Source: Cliona cf. orientalis | Lineage: Eukaryota > Porifera > Demospongiae > Clionaida > Clionaidae | Direction of reading: 5' to 3' | Length of the DNA: 64,000 nt | Assembly: GCA_963930775.1 (NCBI GenBank) | Contig: OZ005707.1 | Location: forward strand, 5,704,001 to 5,768,000 | Shown: piece after piece, positions 10,052 to 22,322 of the stretch | How the letters are laid out: each line of letters begins with the position of its first letter | Numbering within the stretch: the stretch's first letter is position 1 | Notes under the pieces: generated by a model | The model's input: only the letters and a program-made list of their open reading frames with translations | The model's database searches: none | Told to the model about the DNA's origin: nothing | Program-made: the position numbers and the translations under genes

Positions 10052-13000
10052 ATGGCTATCTTTATCAGAGCAAATCTATTTATAACGTTGATATTTGTAA
10101 CACCGAGGATAAATGCTATTGCTGCCACTAACAACGATGACTTTGGGCCCTACTTGGAGGTCTACCCGCCCGTTGATCTCTCTCAAAATCAGTTCGACTG
10201 CGTTCCTGAAACTAACAGAACGTGTCCGCTCTATATCGCCTTGACCATGCCATTCGGCGGTGAGTATTTCGGCGGCGGGGTTATGCCAGGCGTGCAGTTT
10301 GCTATCGACCAGATTAACGCTGATCCGGACTTATTACCCGGCTACTCTCTTCACTACACCCTCACTGACTCACAGGTACAGCTGCATAATTTTATTAATT
10401 ATGAAAATTTTTCCTACACTTTGTAGCTATGCCACCTAGAGTGTTATAATTAATTTTATGATCGTCAGTAGCCACACTGGCTCATGATCATGCACATTTA
10501 TAACGTCATATCAGCTGCATGCCACTGTTAAAATTTCAACTATAAACGTCTTATTGTTTGCTTGATTTAATAGTGCAATAGAACAGTGTCCCTAAGAGCT
10601 CTCCATGCTCAACTCTTCAACCCACCAATTAAGATAGCTGCCATGGGCTCAGGCTGCTCCATTGCAACCGAAGCATCTGCTGAAGTGTCGCACTTTTACA
10701 ACATTACACAGGTAGGTGACGATAATAATAATAATTTATTTTTATGAATCAGTGAGCGATATATTATAATACAATAATTATTGTTAACTATAATAATTAT
10801 TACAAGTGACCTAAGCTATAGTTAACCTTGTAAACATAGGACCTGGTCTTCTCAGGTTGAAGTGACTGGCTCGCCTATGATATAGCTACTGCACTACTAT
10901 AGCTATAATGGTAAATTTTGCTCTGATAAAAATTTATGGAATGTGATAGCCATGTACTATAGCTGTGTAGCTGGGTGCCATGAGTAAGTTGCCGGTTTAA
11001 CTTCCTACTTTTCTTGTATTAAAACAGGGAATCTGATTGCCATGACATTGAATCTAGATCTAGCTACTAGTTGAAATTTTAATCCAGTTGGTACCTGCTT
11101 TTTCTTGTATTAAAATACAGATTGCCATGACAATGTACGTATTATGGTGGGCTCTAGACAGTTCTATAAGTAATAGATATTGCATGGTAGGGAGTGTATT
11201 ATGGATTATAAAGCCCATGACCCCGAGGGCGCAGCCCGAGGGGGAGGGGCTTTATAATCCATAATACACGTGCCTACCATGCGACATCTGATATATATCC
11301 TGATTGGTCAGTTTCTTAGTGGTTGCATTTATCTGGTAGAAGTCGTTGGCTGGCATATTTTTAGTGCAGTGCACTATGGTGTTCACAGGGGATTATAATT
11401 GCCTGGGGGGAGGTCAATATTTTAGTTATAACACCCCTGTTACCTAGGATACAAGGGTGAATCAGGATATATTTACTAATACGCATAGCAAGTACGCTGG
11501 TTCTTGTTACACCAACACTGGCAGAATTGAATAATACTTGCTATGCGTATTAGTATCTATTTACCCAACCAAGAACCTCAAGATCTCAGTTCTATAATTA
11601 TACTGCAGGTGTCATGTGTTTCATCATCAGCTGCTCTGGCCAACCGAGTTCAGTACCCTAGCTATTTTCAGGTGCTCTCGCCAGATGTCAATTTGGCAGA
11701 TGGATTTCTTGCCATCATACAACAGTTTGGATGGAGAAAAGTGGGTCTTATTGTGCAGGATGAAAATCTATTGACAGTTGTGAGTTCAAATATACATATC
11801 CTTCATAAGGCAACTGGCAAACTGATGCGTGTATTATTCGTCAATTTCTCAGTTTCTTCTGCAGATAAACACAATTTAACTTATATTGTAACTGTTAGTA
11901 ACAGTAACAGACTAAGGTGTTGTGACATAACATGCATACGGCTACAAAACACAACTGTTACATTTTCGGTCTTAAAGTTTGTGTGAACCTACCTGCATGT
12001 TTCTGAAAGTCTCTAAATGTAGGAAATGATTAACGTTGCCTAAGAAGCTCCGCACCAAATCATGGCAAAGTGTGACCTTAACACCCTGCTGTTGTGCTGT
12101 ATATAGTTGTTAATTTTATGTCTATCTGTAGCCTTGTCCCCAGACTCCTCCTATTGTTTCAATGCATAGTAGCTAGCTAGCTAGCTACATGCAGAATATT
12201 TTTTCTGTGCATGTATGTAATATTAAAAGTGCTTTGGATCAAAGCTATAATCTATGGGGTGCCGTTTGTATCATTGAAAATTCATTACTGGCAGGTGTTT
12301 AGAAAACACTCAGGAGGGGATTTACAAAAGTAGTGGACATTTGTATAAATCATAGCGGATATTTGACATGAATTACAAATTTTAGAGATGCTGGGGATTT
12401 ATGAAAGTAGTGGAAATTTGCGTAAATCTCTCAGGTAGATATTGTGTAGCAGACATTTACATAATTGTGACAAACTTTTCTTTCTAAGACACATTTCCAA
12501 CTTGTATTGTGACATTTTTAATACATCCGTGGGCCAATAGTGTTGGAGCATGTTCAAAAGCTTAATTAAATCCCCACAGTATCTATAAATCTCGTCTAAG
12601 ATTTTCATAGTCTCCATTATGAAGTAATTAATGTCCAATTGCCACATTTCTAAATGTCTTTGAGATTTACATAAATTTCCACTATAGGGAGACTCTCACC
12701 AAAATATGAAATATTATTTTATTGTATCAAACTGTTGTATGGGTTGATAAGGTAACACAGAAATTTTTTAAAATTTTTTGGTCAACGTTTAGTGAGTGAA
12801 ACGCTGCTGCTTTTATCCGTCGTCCTACCGCTTACTTCTTTGGGGCGTGGTCAATGAAAACGTCATCGGTTGAACGGAAGTGCACATGAACGTGAGTATG
12901 AGCATTCAGTGTACATGTACCTCGAGTGTGAAACGAAAGACGGAGCTGGAGTCAAGAATGGTCAAGCGCTGCGTAGCCGCTGGGTGTTCTAACACCAATG

Positions 13001-16000
13001 CTGATGGTGTAAGCTTATTTAAATTTCCAAAAGATGAGAAGCTTCGCGCTCTTTGGATCAAGCAAGTTAGAAGGTTCCGAGCGGAGTGGACGTGTACCGA
13101 GTACTCTGTGTTGTGCAGTGAACATTTCAGCGACGAATGCTTCGAGGTTGAATCGAAGTTAGCTGCCGAGTTTGGAATGAAAAGGACAAAAAGGCTGAAA
13201 GCAGATGCTGTCCCAAGTATATTTACCAGGTCCTCGGCGACGAGTGGAACCCTCGGAAAGAGAGCCTCACCGTGCTCAAGTCAGAGTAGCGAGTCCAGCT
13301 CAAAGAAGCGAATGGCTTATGAGAAACGTGAAAACTATAGGGTATGTATAATTTCTGAGCTATAGTACTTGTAAATTTTAAATAGGGCCTGGTTGTAAAA
13401 TAAAAATACTGATACGAGTATCACAAATTATACAGATAGTCCAGGAACTTCTTGCAAGTCAATCTGCATCAAGTAGTGGTACTGGCATGGAGACACAAAC
13501 ACCAGATGAACAGCATACGCAAGGGAGTACAGAAAGTGATAACCGTACTGTTTCCAGGCAAGATGTTTCCATTCAAACTTACCCGTCAACCGAATCAAAT
13601 GGTAATGTATGTACACGTACATATCGTGTCACATATGAAGTGTGTGTGTGCGTGCATGTGCATGCTGTGTGTGTGCGTGTGTAACCTCCCATTTTCTGTG
13701 TAACACTGGGGATGAGGTGAACGATATTAATGGTTTGCAGCTATATACATATCTGGGTTTTCATTGCAGGTGTCCAGGTTTGTCCAACTGTTTGTGACAT
13801 CAGTATCCAGTGTGATCTACTGATAGTCTCTTCGACCCCATTACATGACGCTACTTCGGAATCAGAGCTATCTGACATTGAAGATCACAACATCAGTAAT
13901 ACGTCTACCTACATGCCCTCCAGTAGTTCGTAAGTTCTATCTTCTATCAGAACTGTAAGTTATCTTATTATTCTTTTATTTTTGAATATGTTTAGCTCAC
14001 ATTCAGAGTCTGATTCAGATACCCTGGGTGATAGCGTTGCAACTCCACCTGAGAAACAAACAACATACCTTGTATTCGAGTCAGCTCTTCTATTATTATT
14101 CCAAGTGTGTACGTTCTGTGGACATGCCAGTACCAGTATCAAAAAGTATGTGAGCGGCTCATTCCTCCGGATTATTCGATCATGTTCAAGATGTGGGAAG
14201 GTCTATGTATGGGAAAGTCAACCATATATCGGAAATTTGCCTGCTGGTAATTTGCTTACTTCCGCTGCCATATTGTTTGCTGGGGCATTTCCCGCAAAAT
14301 CCCTCCGGATTTTCTCCACTTTGAACTGTGCAACAATTAGCCAGGCTACATTCTTCCGTTACCAAAGTGCTTATCTTTTTCCAGCTGTTCGTCAGGTTTA
14401 TGAACGACATCAAAACTCTCTTTTAGCTGAGCTCCAGAAAAAGGATAACTTAATTGTTGCAGGAGATGGGAGAGCAGATAGCCCTGGACACTCAGCAAAG
14501 TATGGCACTTACTCATTGATCGAATTGACATGCAACAAAGTGGTAGATTTCAAACTTGTGCAGGTACATAATCATAATAATTGTATGGTCACATTAATTG
14601 TCTAATTAACTCACATAATTATTGAAGAAAGGTGTTGATTGCCATCTTTGTTGTCATATAGAGCAACGAGGTAGGAGGCAGTTACCATATGGAGAAGGAA
14701 GGATTGGCAAGAGCTATATCATTTTTGAGTGAGAAGAAGATGTCTATTGGTGTTTTAGTGACAGATCGACATCGACAGATAAACAAATGGATCCGAGAAA
14801 CCCATCCCAGTACAAAACACTACTATGATGTATGGCATGTTGTTAAAGGTATATTATCCGTTCAGACTATGTTTGAAATACTGTATAATATGACCATGGA
14901 TTAAACCTAACAATTACCATGACATTGTGTAGGCTTTCGAAAGAAGCTTGAAGCCCTCGCCAAGCAAAAAGATTGCAAATTAATTGGTGAATGGCAGAGG
15001 AGTATAATAAACCACATGTACTGGTGTGTTGCGTCCACACCTAATGACAATGGTGAAGTCGTCAAGGCTAAGTGGCTGTCGTTAGAAAATCACGTACACA
15101 ACATTCACAGTGGCCACAGTAAATTGTTTCCCAAGTGTGCACATGCTGGACTCAGCGGTTCTCAAGTGAAAAGAAAATGGTTCAAAAGACGTAAGTGCAC
15201 ACAGTTAGATTCTAAGTTACAATAACACACAATGTCAGTGTTGTAATTTACAGTCTTGCATGTAGTCTCTTTGATCCTTCAATATGGTTATTTCCATGCA
15301 GACACCAAAGAAAGTGAAAAGCTTTGTGCACTACTTACTGACACAAATCTACTAAAAGACCTTACCAGGCTCTCTCCACTGTACCAGACATCTCATTTGG
15401 AATCATTTCACAGCGTAATAATACACTTTGCACCCAAGTCAGTAGCTCTTTCTTATCCAGGAATGACTTCCAGGTATGTAGCTATAAGCAGATACACGAC
15501 TTCAGTATCAGTATCATAATTATTATGATTTTCACAGGATGCAGCTTGCTACCCTCCACTTCAATGAGAATAGTTGCCGCAAACAGGCTGTCACAAAAGA
15601 TGGCAAGGAATCGTACGAGATTGTTTTTCCCAAATACAAAAAAGGCGGGTATATTACCAGAAAAATTACTGTTGACCCCACATACGGTGAGCTCTAGTCT
15701 TTATGTGTGCATAGGATACCCTTGTATAAGTTATTTTTATTATAGATTACGTAAATGAACTTGTTGCTGAGAGTGTCAACCAACACATCAAACGGGATCA
15801 GCTGAAAACAACCACCCCAGCCCAACCATCAGTTCCCAAACCTTTATGTAGCGAGTTTGAAAGACCAAGTAAAGAAGATGCTATACAGAGACACAAGAGT
15901 AGATTTACTTAAATCTTCATGGTATATTGAGTTATGTATCATTTGAACTATAATGCTATCTTTAGTACAGTCGTGTAGTGGGATACTTGAAGCCAATGTA

Positions 16001-19000
16001 TGATTCTGAAGGGAAGGTGTCTCTGATTTTCTTAACAGCGCAGCTTGGTAGTACAACTCGGACCTTTCGTCCCAACCAACCCCAGCACCATCCTGTAAGC
16101 TGTCGGTATGCTGTGAATCTGTATTGCCTGAGGCAAAAAAATTAGCATAGGGTAAATACCACCCACTTGCTACTTATATAAAATCACTTACTCATGGATT
16201 GGCCTATCTTCCGAATCACTGCCATAACGTTCACGATAAGCAAAATAGGCTGCCTGAAGAACCCATCGATTCAGGCACACAGCTTGAAATCCTTCATGAG
16301 AAGTTATGCAGTCTACCTCAGTATCATTCTCTTCTATTTTACGAACGACTTCATCCACCTCGCGACAACAGACACATTCAACACCAGTTGGCATTATAAC
16401 ACATTGTCCACATGTACACCTACACAAATTATAAATATAAATGGCCTGCTATCCGATCACAGCTCAAACGGTGTTACCGTGTAGCTAAATCATGATATAA
16501 TTGTAAGATTATCACGATGCACTTACCAGTCAGTGCTGAGCAGACGCTCAGCGCTGCCAGTTTCTTCCTCATCTCGAGTGGCACTATCTGAATCACTGGC
16601 TACAGGTTCATACATGTACGGTTCGATGGCCCCATCAGAGGCTGAATCGTCCTCTTCTTCAAAAGCGTACGATTCATCGGTAGCTGAGGACTCAGACAAA
16701 GATCCATCTCTCGAACTTTCACCCGAGCTTGAAGCGTCCCCTGACTCGGCCATTCCTATATAGATCCTCACTAGCAGTGCGCGTTCATTGTGTGTGCACT
16801 AGCACTGCACTTCCGTTCAACCGATGACGTTTTCATTGACCACGCCCCAAAGAAGTAAGCGGTAGGACGGCGGATAAAAGCAGCAGCGTTTCACTCACTA
16901 AACATCGACCAAAAATTTTTTAAAAAATTCTGTGTTACCTTATCAACCCATACAACAGTTTGATACAATAAAATAATTTTTCATATTTTGGTGAGAGTCT
17001 CCCTTTAATGCTCACTATTAAATCCCCACAGTATCTCATAATCTCTAAATGTTATGTACATTAGCCTAGCTAGGCTTTGGGTGCAATTACGTAAATATCT
17101 ATAAAATTAATGTCCACTATTTTTGTAAATCCCCAGCTAGGTGTTTTCTAAATTTCCATCACCAATGAATTTTGATACAAATAACACTTCATAATTATTT
17201 ATCAAATTTAAATGCAATTTTATGGAATGAGATATCAGAAAATGAGCTGGGAATTGAATTAACCTAGCTTGGGGGCATTGGTAGGCTAATGTTGGGTCTT
17301 AGCTATAATAGCTAAGTCATCTTTAACTCAAATGCTCTAAGTAATGCACTGTTATCTCTTTCAGACTATGGATAGGCTCAAGCGATTTCTGGATCAAAAT
17401 CGCATCGAATACTCCGAGAGACAATTTGAAACAGAAGGGGGTATAGAATCACTAGGAGAAAACCCATTCGTATGTCACTAATTAAGGCTCTTATAAACCC
17501 TTCATGCGTAACAACGTCAATGTGTATAGGACCCTGAAGCAAGAATATTCGTCCTTGCTATGTTCCCATTCAGAGCACTACATCTCATGTGTAAGGTAGG
17601 CATTCCCATAATAATATTATTATATCCTATCTATAGAGTCTCATAAGTATACAACCATGCATATACATGACACTGTTCATTCAGTTCCATTAATATTCAC
17701 TATCATGTAGCTATAGCTCTCTCTACTGTAAATGTACTTAAATGTTGTATAGCTATATAGACAGCATGATCTGGCATGCAAGATCACTCCAGGTATGATT
17801 TAATGTGATAAATCTTCATGCATGCAGGCATTTGAGCACGGTATACGATACCCACAATACATTTTTCTCTTCTACGGATGGTATGAAAACAACTGGTGGG
17901 TGGGAACACAGGAAGAACAGAATATCCTTCGCAACATATCAGAGTTCTCAGGCTGCACTGCTGAACAGAGGGCAAGTGTGCTGCCTTACTCACTGGCTCC
18001 ACTTCAGGCTGAATTCCTGCAGGATCAAAATGAGAGTACCATCATTAGCAGCGGCATTGTGAGCTATTAAAAATTAATTTCAATGCATCAAAGTAAAGAC
18101 TGTAACTCTGAAAATGACATTCAGAGATGTAGCTATTAATAACAGAGGAACTAAGCTAGCTAATTGATCATGCTTTGTCAAATTGATACAGATCTGCAGC
18201 ATGATATACCGTCCTTAAGTTTCCTAATAATTTTTATAGTATCGATTACTTTCATTACCAAAAAGATTATACTATACTGTCAGTTAGATAATATAAATAG
18301 GAAAGGGAAATTGAAACCAAGAGACTGCTCTGTTTATCAGTGGGTTCTGCACTAATGGTGCAGTTTCTTGGTATCAATAATAATAATTATTATGTGTACA
18401 CCGCACTGATAGTAGTTTACTCAAGATGCTCTATAATAATATTATCATGAATTGCAGAATGGTACACAGTTTAGAGCAGAAACCAGAAGGTATCGGGATA
18501 TGTCAAGATTCAATCTGACACGGGATGATGTCTATTCTCAGCAGTGCTATGATGCCACGTGGGCTCTAGCATATGCCCTCAATGATACACTCGGTGACAC
18601 TGGTGAGATATACCATACACATAGTATCAGTTTAGAAAATTATTAGCTAATAATAGAGCATCAAGGAAACGAAGAGATAATTGATCTACAGCAATTTCAA
18701 TACAACAATTCTCAAGTGCTACGAAAGGTCAGGGGTCACTTAGAAGAAACAAATTTCACTGGAATTACGGTATGAAAATTAACGTTATCTAGCTACAGCT
18801 ACCAATAACATGCAGTTACAATCACTGAGCGGCTCTATATTATATAATATTATATATACACAGAAAAACGAGTGGTTCACATTAATCTAATGTGGGTTGC
18901 TTCAGTTTCACACACTATCCTTCCCATCATAGTTTTCTTCATAATCCAGTTAATAATAATAATAGTACAACCATGTACTACCAGTATGTCAAACATGCCA

Positions 19001-21603
19001 GTTTGTGAATAACATAGTAATGATTGTATTTGCATGTCCCATCATGCATGATTACAGTATTCCGTAATAATTAATGATGAATGTAGAAGGTATGCATGCT
19101 GCAGTTACTATAATCATGAGAACTCTCATGGAACAAGTAGTATGTGCAACTACACACCAGTTTGTTATTCAATAGCTATCTGGCATACTGATAGTAGTTT
19201 CAATCAACTAGCTGGATTATGAGAACTATGATGGGACATTGTCACTGGCAGGTAGCTACACATGCGTAGTGGGTGAAACTGAGGCAATCCATATTTTAAA
19301 TACAGGGGAGAATTACATTTGATCCTGATGGTGTCCGTAGAGTAAATAGACTTGTTGTGCTAAGCTACCAACCCCATCAAGAAAGTGGTCAAGAAGGTGC
19401 AGACTATAGGATTAATTCTATCTCTTGACTAGCTATTATTACTTTTACCCTTCTTCCACCTTTAGAAAATTCCACCATTGATATCACAAGGATTGGTACC
19501 GTAATCATGGAAACAGATAATGGTTCTGTAACGTTTAATTTTAGAGATGGACATAATGAAGAAAACATCTGGGGTTCAGGTAGATTAATGTTCATGTTAT
19601 TTTGTGAAATGGCCATAATTCTATCACCACGATATTAATCTATACAATATGCACACAGCTGGAGTGCCATATGACGGAGTGCCAACCACTCGTTTGGTGA
19701 CAGTCAAAGTGCCATTGGCAGTATTCTACATCATCCTTGGAGTAGCGGGCATCATCTTCGCGATCGGTTGCCTCTGTTTCAACTTTATCTACCGAAAAAA
19801 TCCGTTAGTAAATCTAACTATTAAAAAATGTGTCAATTATAATAATATTATGTTTTAGGCTTATTCGTATTACGAGCCCCAACTTGAACTACCTGATTGG
19901 AATTGGAGCAATCATACTTTATATTGATATCAGTCTTTCTGTTGCACCATCAACCAATCACAAAGTTGTGAGCATTCTATGCAACGTGAGTTCTTTCAGT
20001 GTTGAAGTTAACAATCACAGTGAAAATAATATCATTCGTACAGCTTGCTTTGTGGTTCAATGCCATTGGCTACTCCCTCTGCTTTGGTACCATAGTGGTG
20101 AAAATGTTTCGTGTCTACTACATCTTTAACAATCCAACTACAGCTAAGAAAGCAGTAAGCTAGCTACATAGTTGCACACTGACACTATCATGCATCATCA
20201 CCTGTTCTCAAGGCTAGGCAACTACACTGGCTATAGGTGGCCCTGGTTTTAAGTTATGATTCACGTACATACCTGAGCAGGTAGCTATAATTGCCAAGTA
20301 TGGTTCCCTCAGTTTGGGATGGGGGGGGGGGGGGGCAGCCGGAATTGATTGTTGACTATGATTAATTACAATCTGTATGAACATTCTGAACTTTGTGTGA
20401 AATCTTATACTATAGGCTATATATGATTGGAAGTTGGCACTCTTTGTTCTCTTATTGGTTGGAATTGATATCCTGATCTTAACCATTTTTCTGGTGGTTG
20501 AAGGAGTGAGCGGTAGGCTGGATAATATTGAAGTACTACAAGACAGAGAAAATCCAATGAATACCGAAGGGGTAAGAATCTACATTATCAGCAAAATTGA
20601 TATCAATCACTTTGTGTTTAGGTTTATACACCTTTACCTCATACAATAATAATGAATTAATTAATTCAGGAGCTTCAAATGATCAACTTATTCTTCATTG
20701 TTGTGTGTAAATCGAAGGGCCGTGACATTGCTTTGGGTGTTCTCTATGGTTATAAGGCACTCCTGCAAATCGTTGCCATTTTGTTTGCATTCTCCACAAG
20801 AAAGATCAAAGTTAAGGGTCTCGACGATGCCAAGTACATTGTCACTGCCGTCTATGTCACCAGTATTGTTACAGCTGTCATCATTGTTGCTACGTACACC
20901 CTATACGACTATAGCAATGCACTGTCTGCCGTCCTATGCAGTGGAATATTCATTGGAGCCACCATTATCCTGCTACTCGTCTTCATACCAAAGGTCAGAG
21001 ATCTAGAATGAGTATGACTTAAAGCTATAGTATAAAATGAATAGAGACTCCGAGTGTTCCATTGTGATATTATACAATAGCTAGCTAGCCAGGGCTGCTC
21101 AGTGTTCACTGAGTCACTGTGGCTTTGATTCTGTCATGTTCATATAGCTACTAGCAGCTAGATGTCAAGAAGAATCATCCTGTAGTAACTTCAGTGCCTA
21201 TCATCAGCACCTACATATGCAATATCATGAAAAGTATACTCTGGAGCCACCTATATACCTCGTGATGGCCAACAGCGAAATTGGTAAAGGGTCGTTTTGC
21301 GGAGGCGCGAGTATTAGATTACCTCATAGGTTACATCATAAATTGTATCAGGGAATTTATCATGGCCTTTCTTTCTTGTAGATGGTTGCATTATACAAAG
21401 ATCCGGAAGGAAAAACAGTTACTATATTTACCAGGCCTATCAGTGTCTCTCAGCACTCTCCTCAACCTCGTGCTAAGTTGGATATCTCAATAGCACAGAC
21501 CGATCACTCAACTGCAAGTGAAGTAGAATTGCTGAGAAGGAGGATCTGTGAGCTAGAGTCAAGGCTGGCCAATGGGAATCATGAAAAGAACAATTTGGAG
21601 TAG
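10052..21603 (+). CDS. GABA-B-like class C GPCR, copy A1 (860 aa, intact)
   Basis: Exons: 10052-10375, 10574-10711, 11609-11779, 17365-17469, 17530-17595, 17828-18058, 18458-18602, 18657-18769, 19306-19396, 19466-19579, 19659-19803, 19859-19985, 20044-20154, 20416-20571, 20670-20993 and 21382-21603 (TAG). The spliced frame is open. The start is the ATG shared by all A copies (MAI.., signal peptide about 1-25). The Venus-flytrap ectodomain (to about 500) has GSGCSIAT, CVSSSAALANR, FYGWYENNWW and CYDATWALAYALN, all GABA-B hallmarks. It joins TM1 (about 519-543) without a cysteine-rich domain, as in GABA-B and unlike mGluRs. Exon 15 encodes GVLYGYKALLQIVAILFAF through TM7, and the C-tail ends with a heptad coiled coil (SEVELLRRRICELESRLA). 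Intron 3 is 5.6 kb because it hosts a THAP transposon. Expected role: plasma-membrane G-protein-coupled chemoreceptor; ligand unknown. Confidence 0.92.
11182..11282. mobile_element. Foldback element in intron 2 of A1
   Basis: GCATGGTAGG at the left pairs with CCTACCATGC at the right, and the long arms share the block ATTATGGATTATAAAG (inverted as CTTTATAATCCATAAT). The loop is GC-rich. It is a non-coding hairpin MITE. Confidence 0.7.
11474..11555. repeat. 82-bp hairpin in intron 2 of A1
   Basis: TACTAATACGCATAGCAAGT at the left is the reverse complement of ACTTGCTATGCGTATTAGTA at the right, a perfect 20-bp stem. It ends about 50 bp before the exon 3 acceptor. Confidence 0.8.
12687..12884 (+). 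repeat. Left terminal inverted repeat (198 bp)
   Basis: Matches the reverse complement of 16806-17003 with only a few substitutions, mainly around an A/T-rich run. It contains a conserved GGGGCGTGGTCAATGAAAAC block near its inner end, just before the transposase transcription unit. Confidence 0.9.
12958..15912 (+). CDS. THAP-domain DDE-type transposase (736 aa)
   Basis: Exons: 12958-13341, 13436-13601, 13770-13929, 13996-14563, 14662-14848, 14933-15190, 15302-15473, 15538-15686 and 15746-15912; phases agree and the stop is TAA. An N-terminal C2CH THAP zinc finger is complete: C5, C10, C53, H56 with P24, W33, F57 and the closing AVPSIF box. Residues about 129-250 are Ser/Thr-rich linker. A CxxC pair (CTFCGH, then CSRCGK) opens the core. 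Candidate catalytic residues are D394 (or D398) in AGDGRADSPGHSAKYG, D461 in VTDRHRQ and E608 in HLESFHS; YYDVWHVVKG (D482, H485) is another conserved block. I chose ATG 12958 because the THAP domain starts there, although the frame is open upstream. It would bind the element's ends and catalyse cut-and-paste transposition. Superfamily is tentative (Kolobok or ISL2EU type). Confidence 0.88.
15962..16753 (-). CDS. P2X7 intracellular (ballast)-domain zinc protein encoded by the transposon (206 aa)
   Basis: Exons in transcript order: 16753-16527, 16419-16192 and 16127-15962; frames fit and the stop is TAA. Residues 1-75 are acidic and Ser-rich with no predicted fold. From residue 76 the protein follows the P2X7 receptor C-terminal cytosolic domain: WCTCGQCVIMPTGVECVCC, a CITSHEGF block, CLNRWVLQAAYFAYRERYG, then YRFTAYRQLTGWCWGWLG, VLPSCAVKKIRDTFP and YIGFKYP at the end. 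The many Cys fit the zinc-binding cluster known in that domain. There is no P2X channel part and no transmembrane segment, so it is a soluble stand-alone version. Its place inside the inverted repeats, tail to tail with the transposase, implies an accessory role for the element; its molecular function is unknown. Confidence 0.85.
16806..17003 (-). repeat. Right terminal inverted repeat (198 bp)
   Basis: Inverted counterpart of 12687-12884. It would also serve as the upstream region of the minus-strand P2X7-domain gene, whose ATG is about 50 bp away. Confidence 0.9.
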
Positions 21604-21723
21604 ATAATCATTAACAACACATGCATGAGTGGAACTAAATTCAAGTTAAACTATTGCCAACATTCTTTATTTAAAATTAATGATAAAGTTATTAAGCGGG
21701 TGCTCTGAATCAGTCATTATATT

Positions 21724-22168
21724 ACAGGGGCGGATCTAGGGGGGGGGTTCAGGGGGTTGCAACCCCCCCAAACGATTTTGAGCAGCCCCTCCCACTTATA
21801 TACAAGGCTTACTATAGCTTGGCACAGTAGTTGCCACTGTATGGTTAGCAGCAGACAAGCTGTGTAGTACATAATTGGCCTCAAACCAACAGGTGGTGCA
21901 CGGTGGTTAGTGGTACACCCTGAACATGGCTTCAGCTATGAATAATCTACTATAGACCACAAGAGTCAGCTGTGGTACTATAATAGGCATGGTAAAGCTC
22001 TATACCTACAGTGTTACAGTACCTTACTAGGCACTCTGGGGCGCGAGAGGATGATTAAAAGTGGGCGTGGCTCATTAAAAGTGGGCGTGGTCGCAAAAAT
22101 TTTCGCGCGCTTCGCGCGCAATTATATCTACAACCCCACCATACTAAAAATCCTAGATCCGCCCCTGT
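21724..22168. mobile_element. hAT-like MITE, 445 bp
   Basis: Ends are ACAGGGGCGGATCTAGG and its inverse CCTAGATCCGCCCCTGT. The flanks ATTATATT and ATTATATG are a near-perfect 8-bp target duplication, typical of hAT. It is non-coding; the interior has paired GTGGGCGTGG words. Confidence 0.8.
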
Positions 22169-22255
22169 ATTATATGTTTATCTCATTTGGTATTCCATAT
22201 CATATGGTTATATACATTACATGATTAAATTTTATCCTATAATATAGCTACATGT

Positions 22256-22258
<3 letters not shown>

Positions 22259-22299
<41 letters not shown>

Positions 22300-22322
22300 C
22301 ACTGTGTGTGTGTGTGTGTGTG
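22259..22322. repeat. GT microsatellite
   Basis: About 64 bp of (TG)n, interrupted once by GACACTG. Confidence 0.95.

Larger units (their letters stand above)
12687..17003. mobile_element. 4.3-kb THAP-transposase DNA transposon with long terminal inverted repeats
   Basis: The ends are 198-bp inverted repeats starting GGGAGACTCTCACCAAAATA. Inside lie two intact spliced genes: a THAP-domain DDE-type transposase on + (12958-15912) and a P2X7-ballast-domain protein on - (16753-15962), arranged tail to tail. No perfect target duplication is visible (flanks TATA and TTTA). THAP plus this catalytic core suggests the Kolobok/ISL2EU range of superfamilies, but I cannot fix the assignment. Both genes being open and the repeats having only about eight differences by eye point to recent mobility. 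It sits in intron 3 of receptor A1, same strand for the transposase. Confidence 0.88.
12258..17195. mobile_element. Older inverted-repeat element split by the THAP transposon
   Basis: Sequence at about 12258-12420 (GTTTGTATCA..AAATTCATT.., GTGTTTAGAAAAC, GGGGATTTACAAAAGTAGTGG) recurs in inverse orientation at about 17040-17195. A related block lies at 31285-31500. The transposon at 12687-17003 therefore landed inside an older MITE-like element. Boundaries are approximate. Confidence 0.55.

Noticed and set aside
15241-15301. Alternative upstream acceptor for transposase exon 7 (at 15253)
   Set aside because: It keeps the frame but would insert extra hydrophobic residues between KWFKR and the KESEKL block; the pyrimidine-rich run before 15302 makes the later acceptor more likely. 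cDNA would decide.
16194-16484. Plus-strand ORFs over 16194-16763
   Set aside because: They are shadows of the minus-strand P2X7-domain exons, whose splice sites and protein family match are clear.
20698-21006. 102-115-aa ORFs (MLCVNRRAVTLLWVF..) repeated in each receptor copy
   Set aside because: They are the +1 frame of exon 15; the TM5-TM7 frame is the real one.
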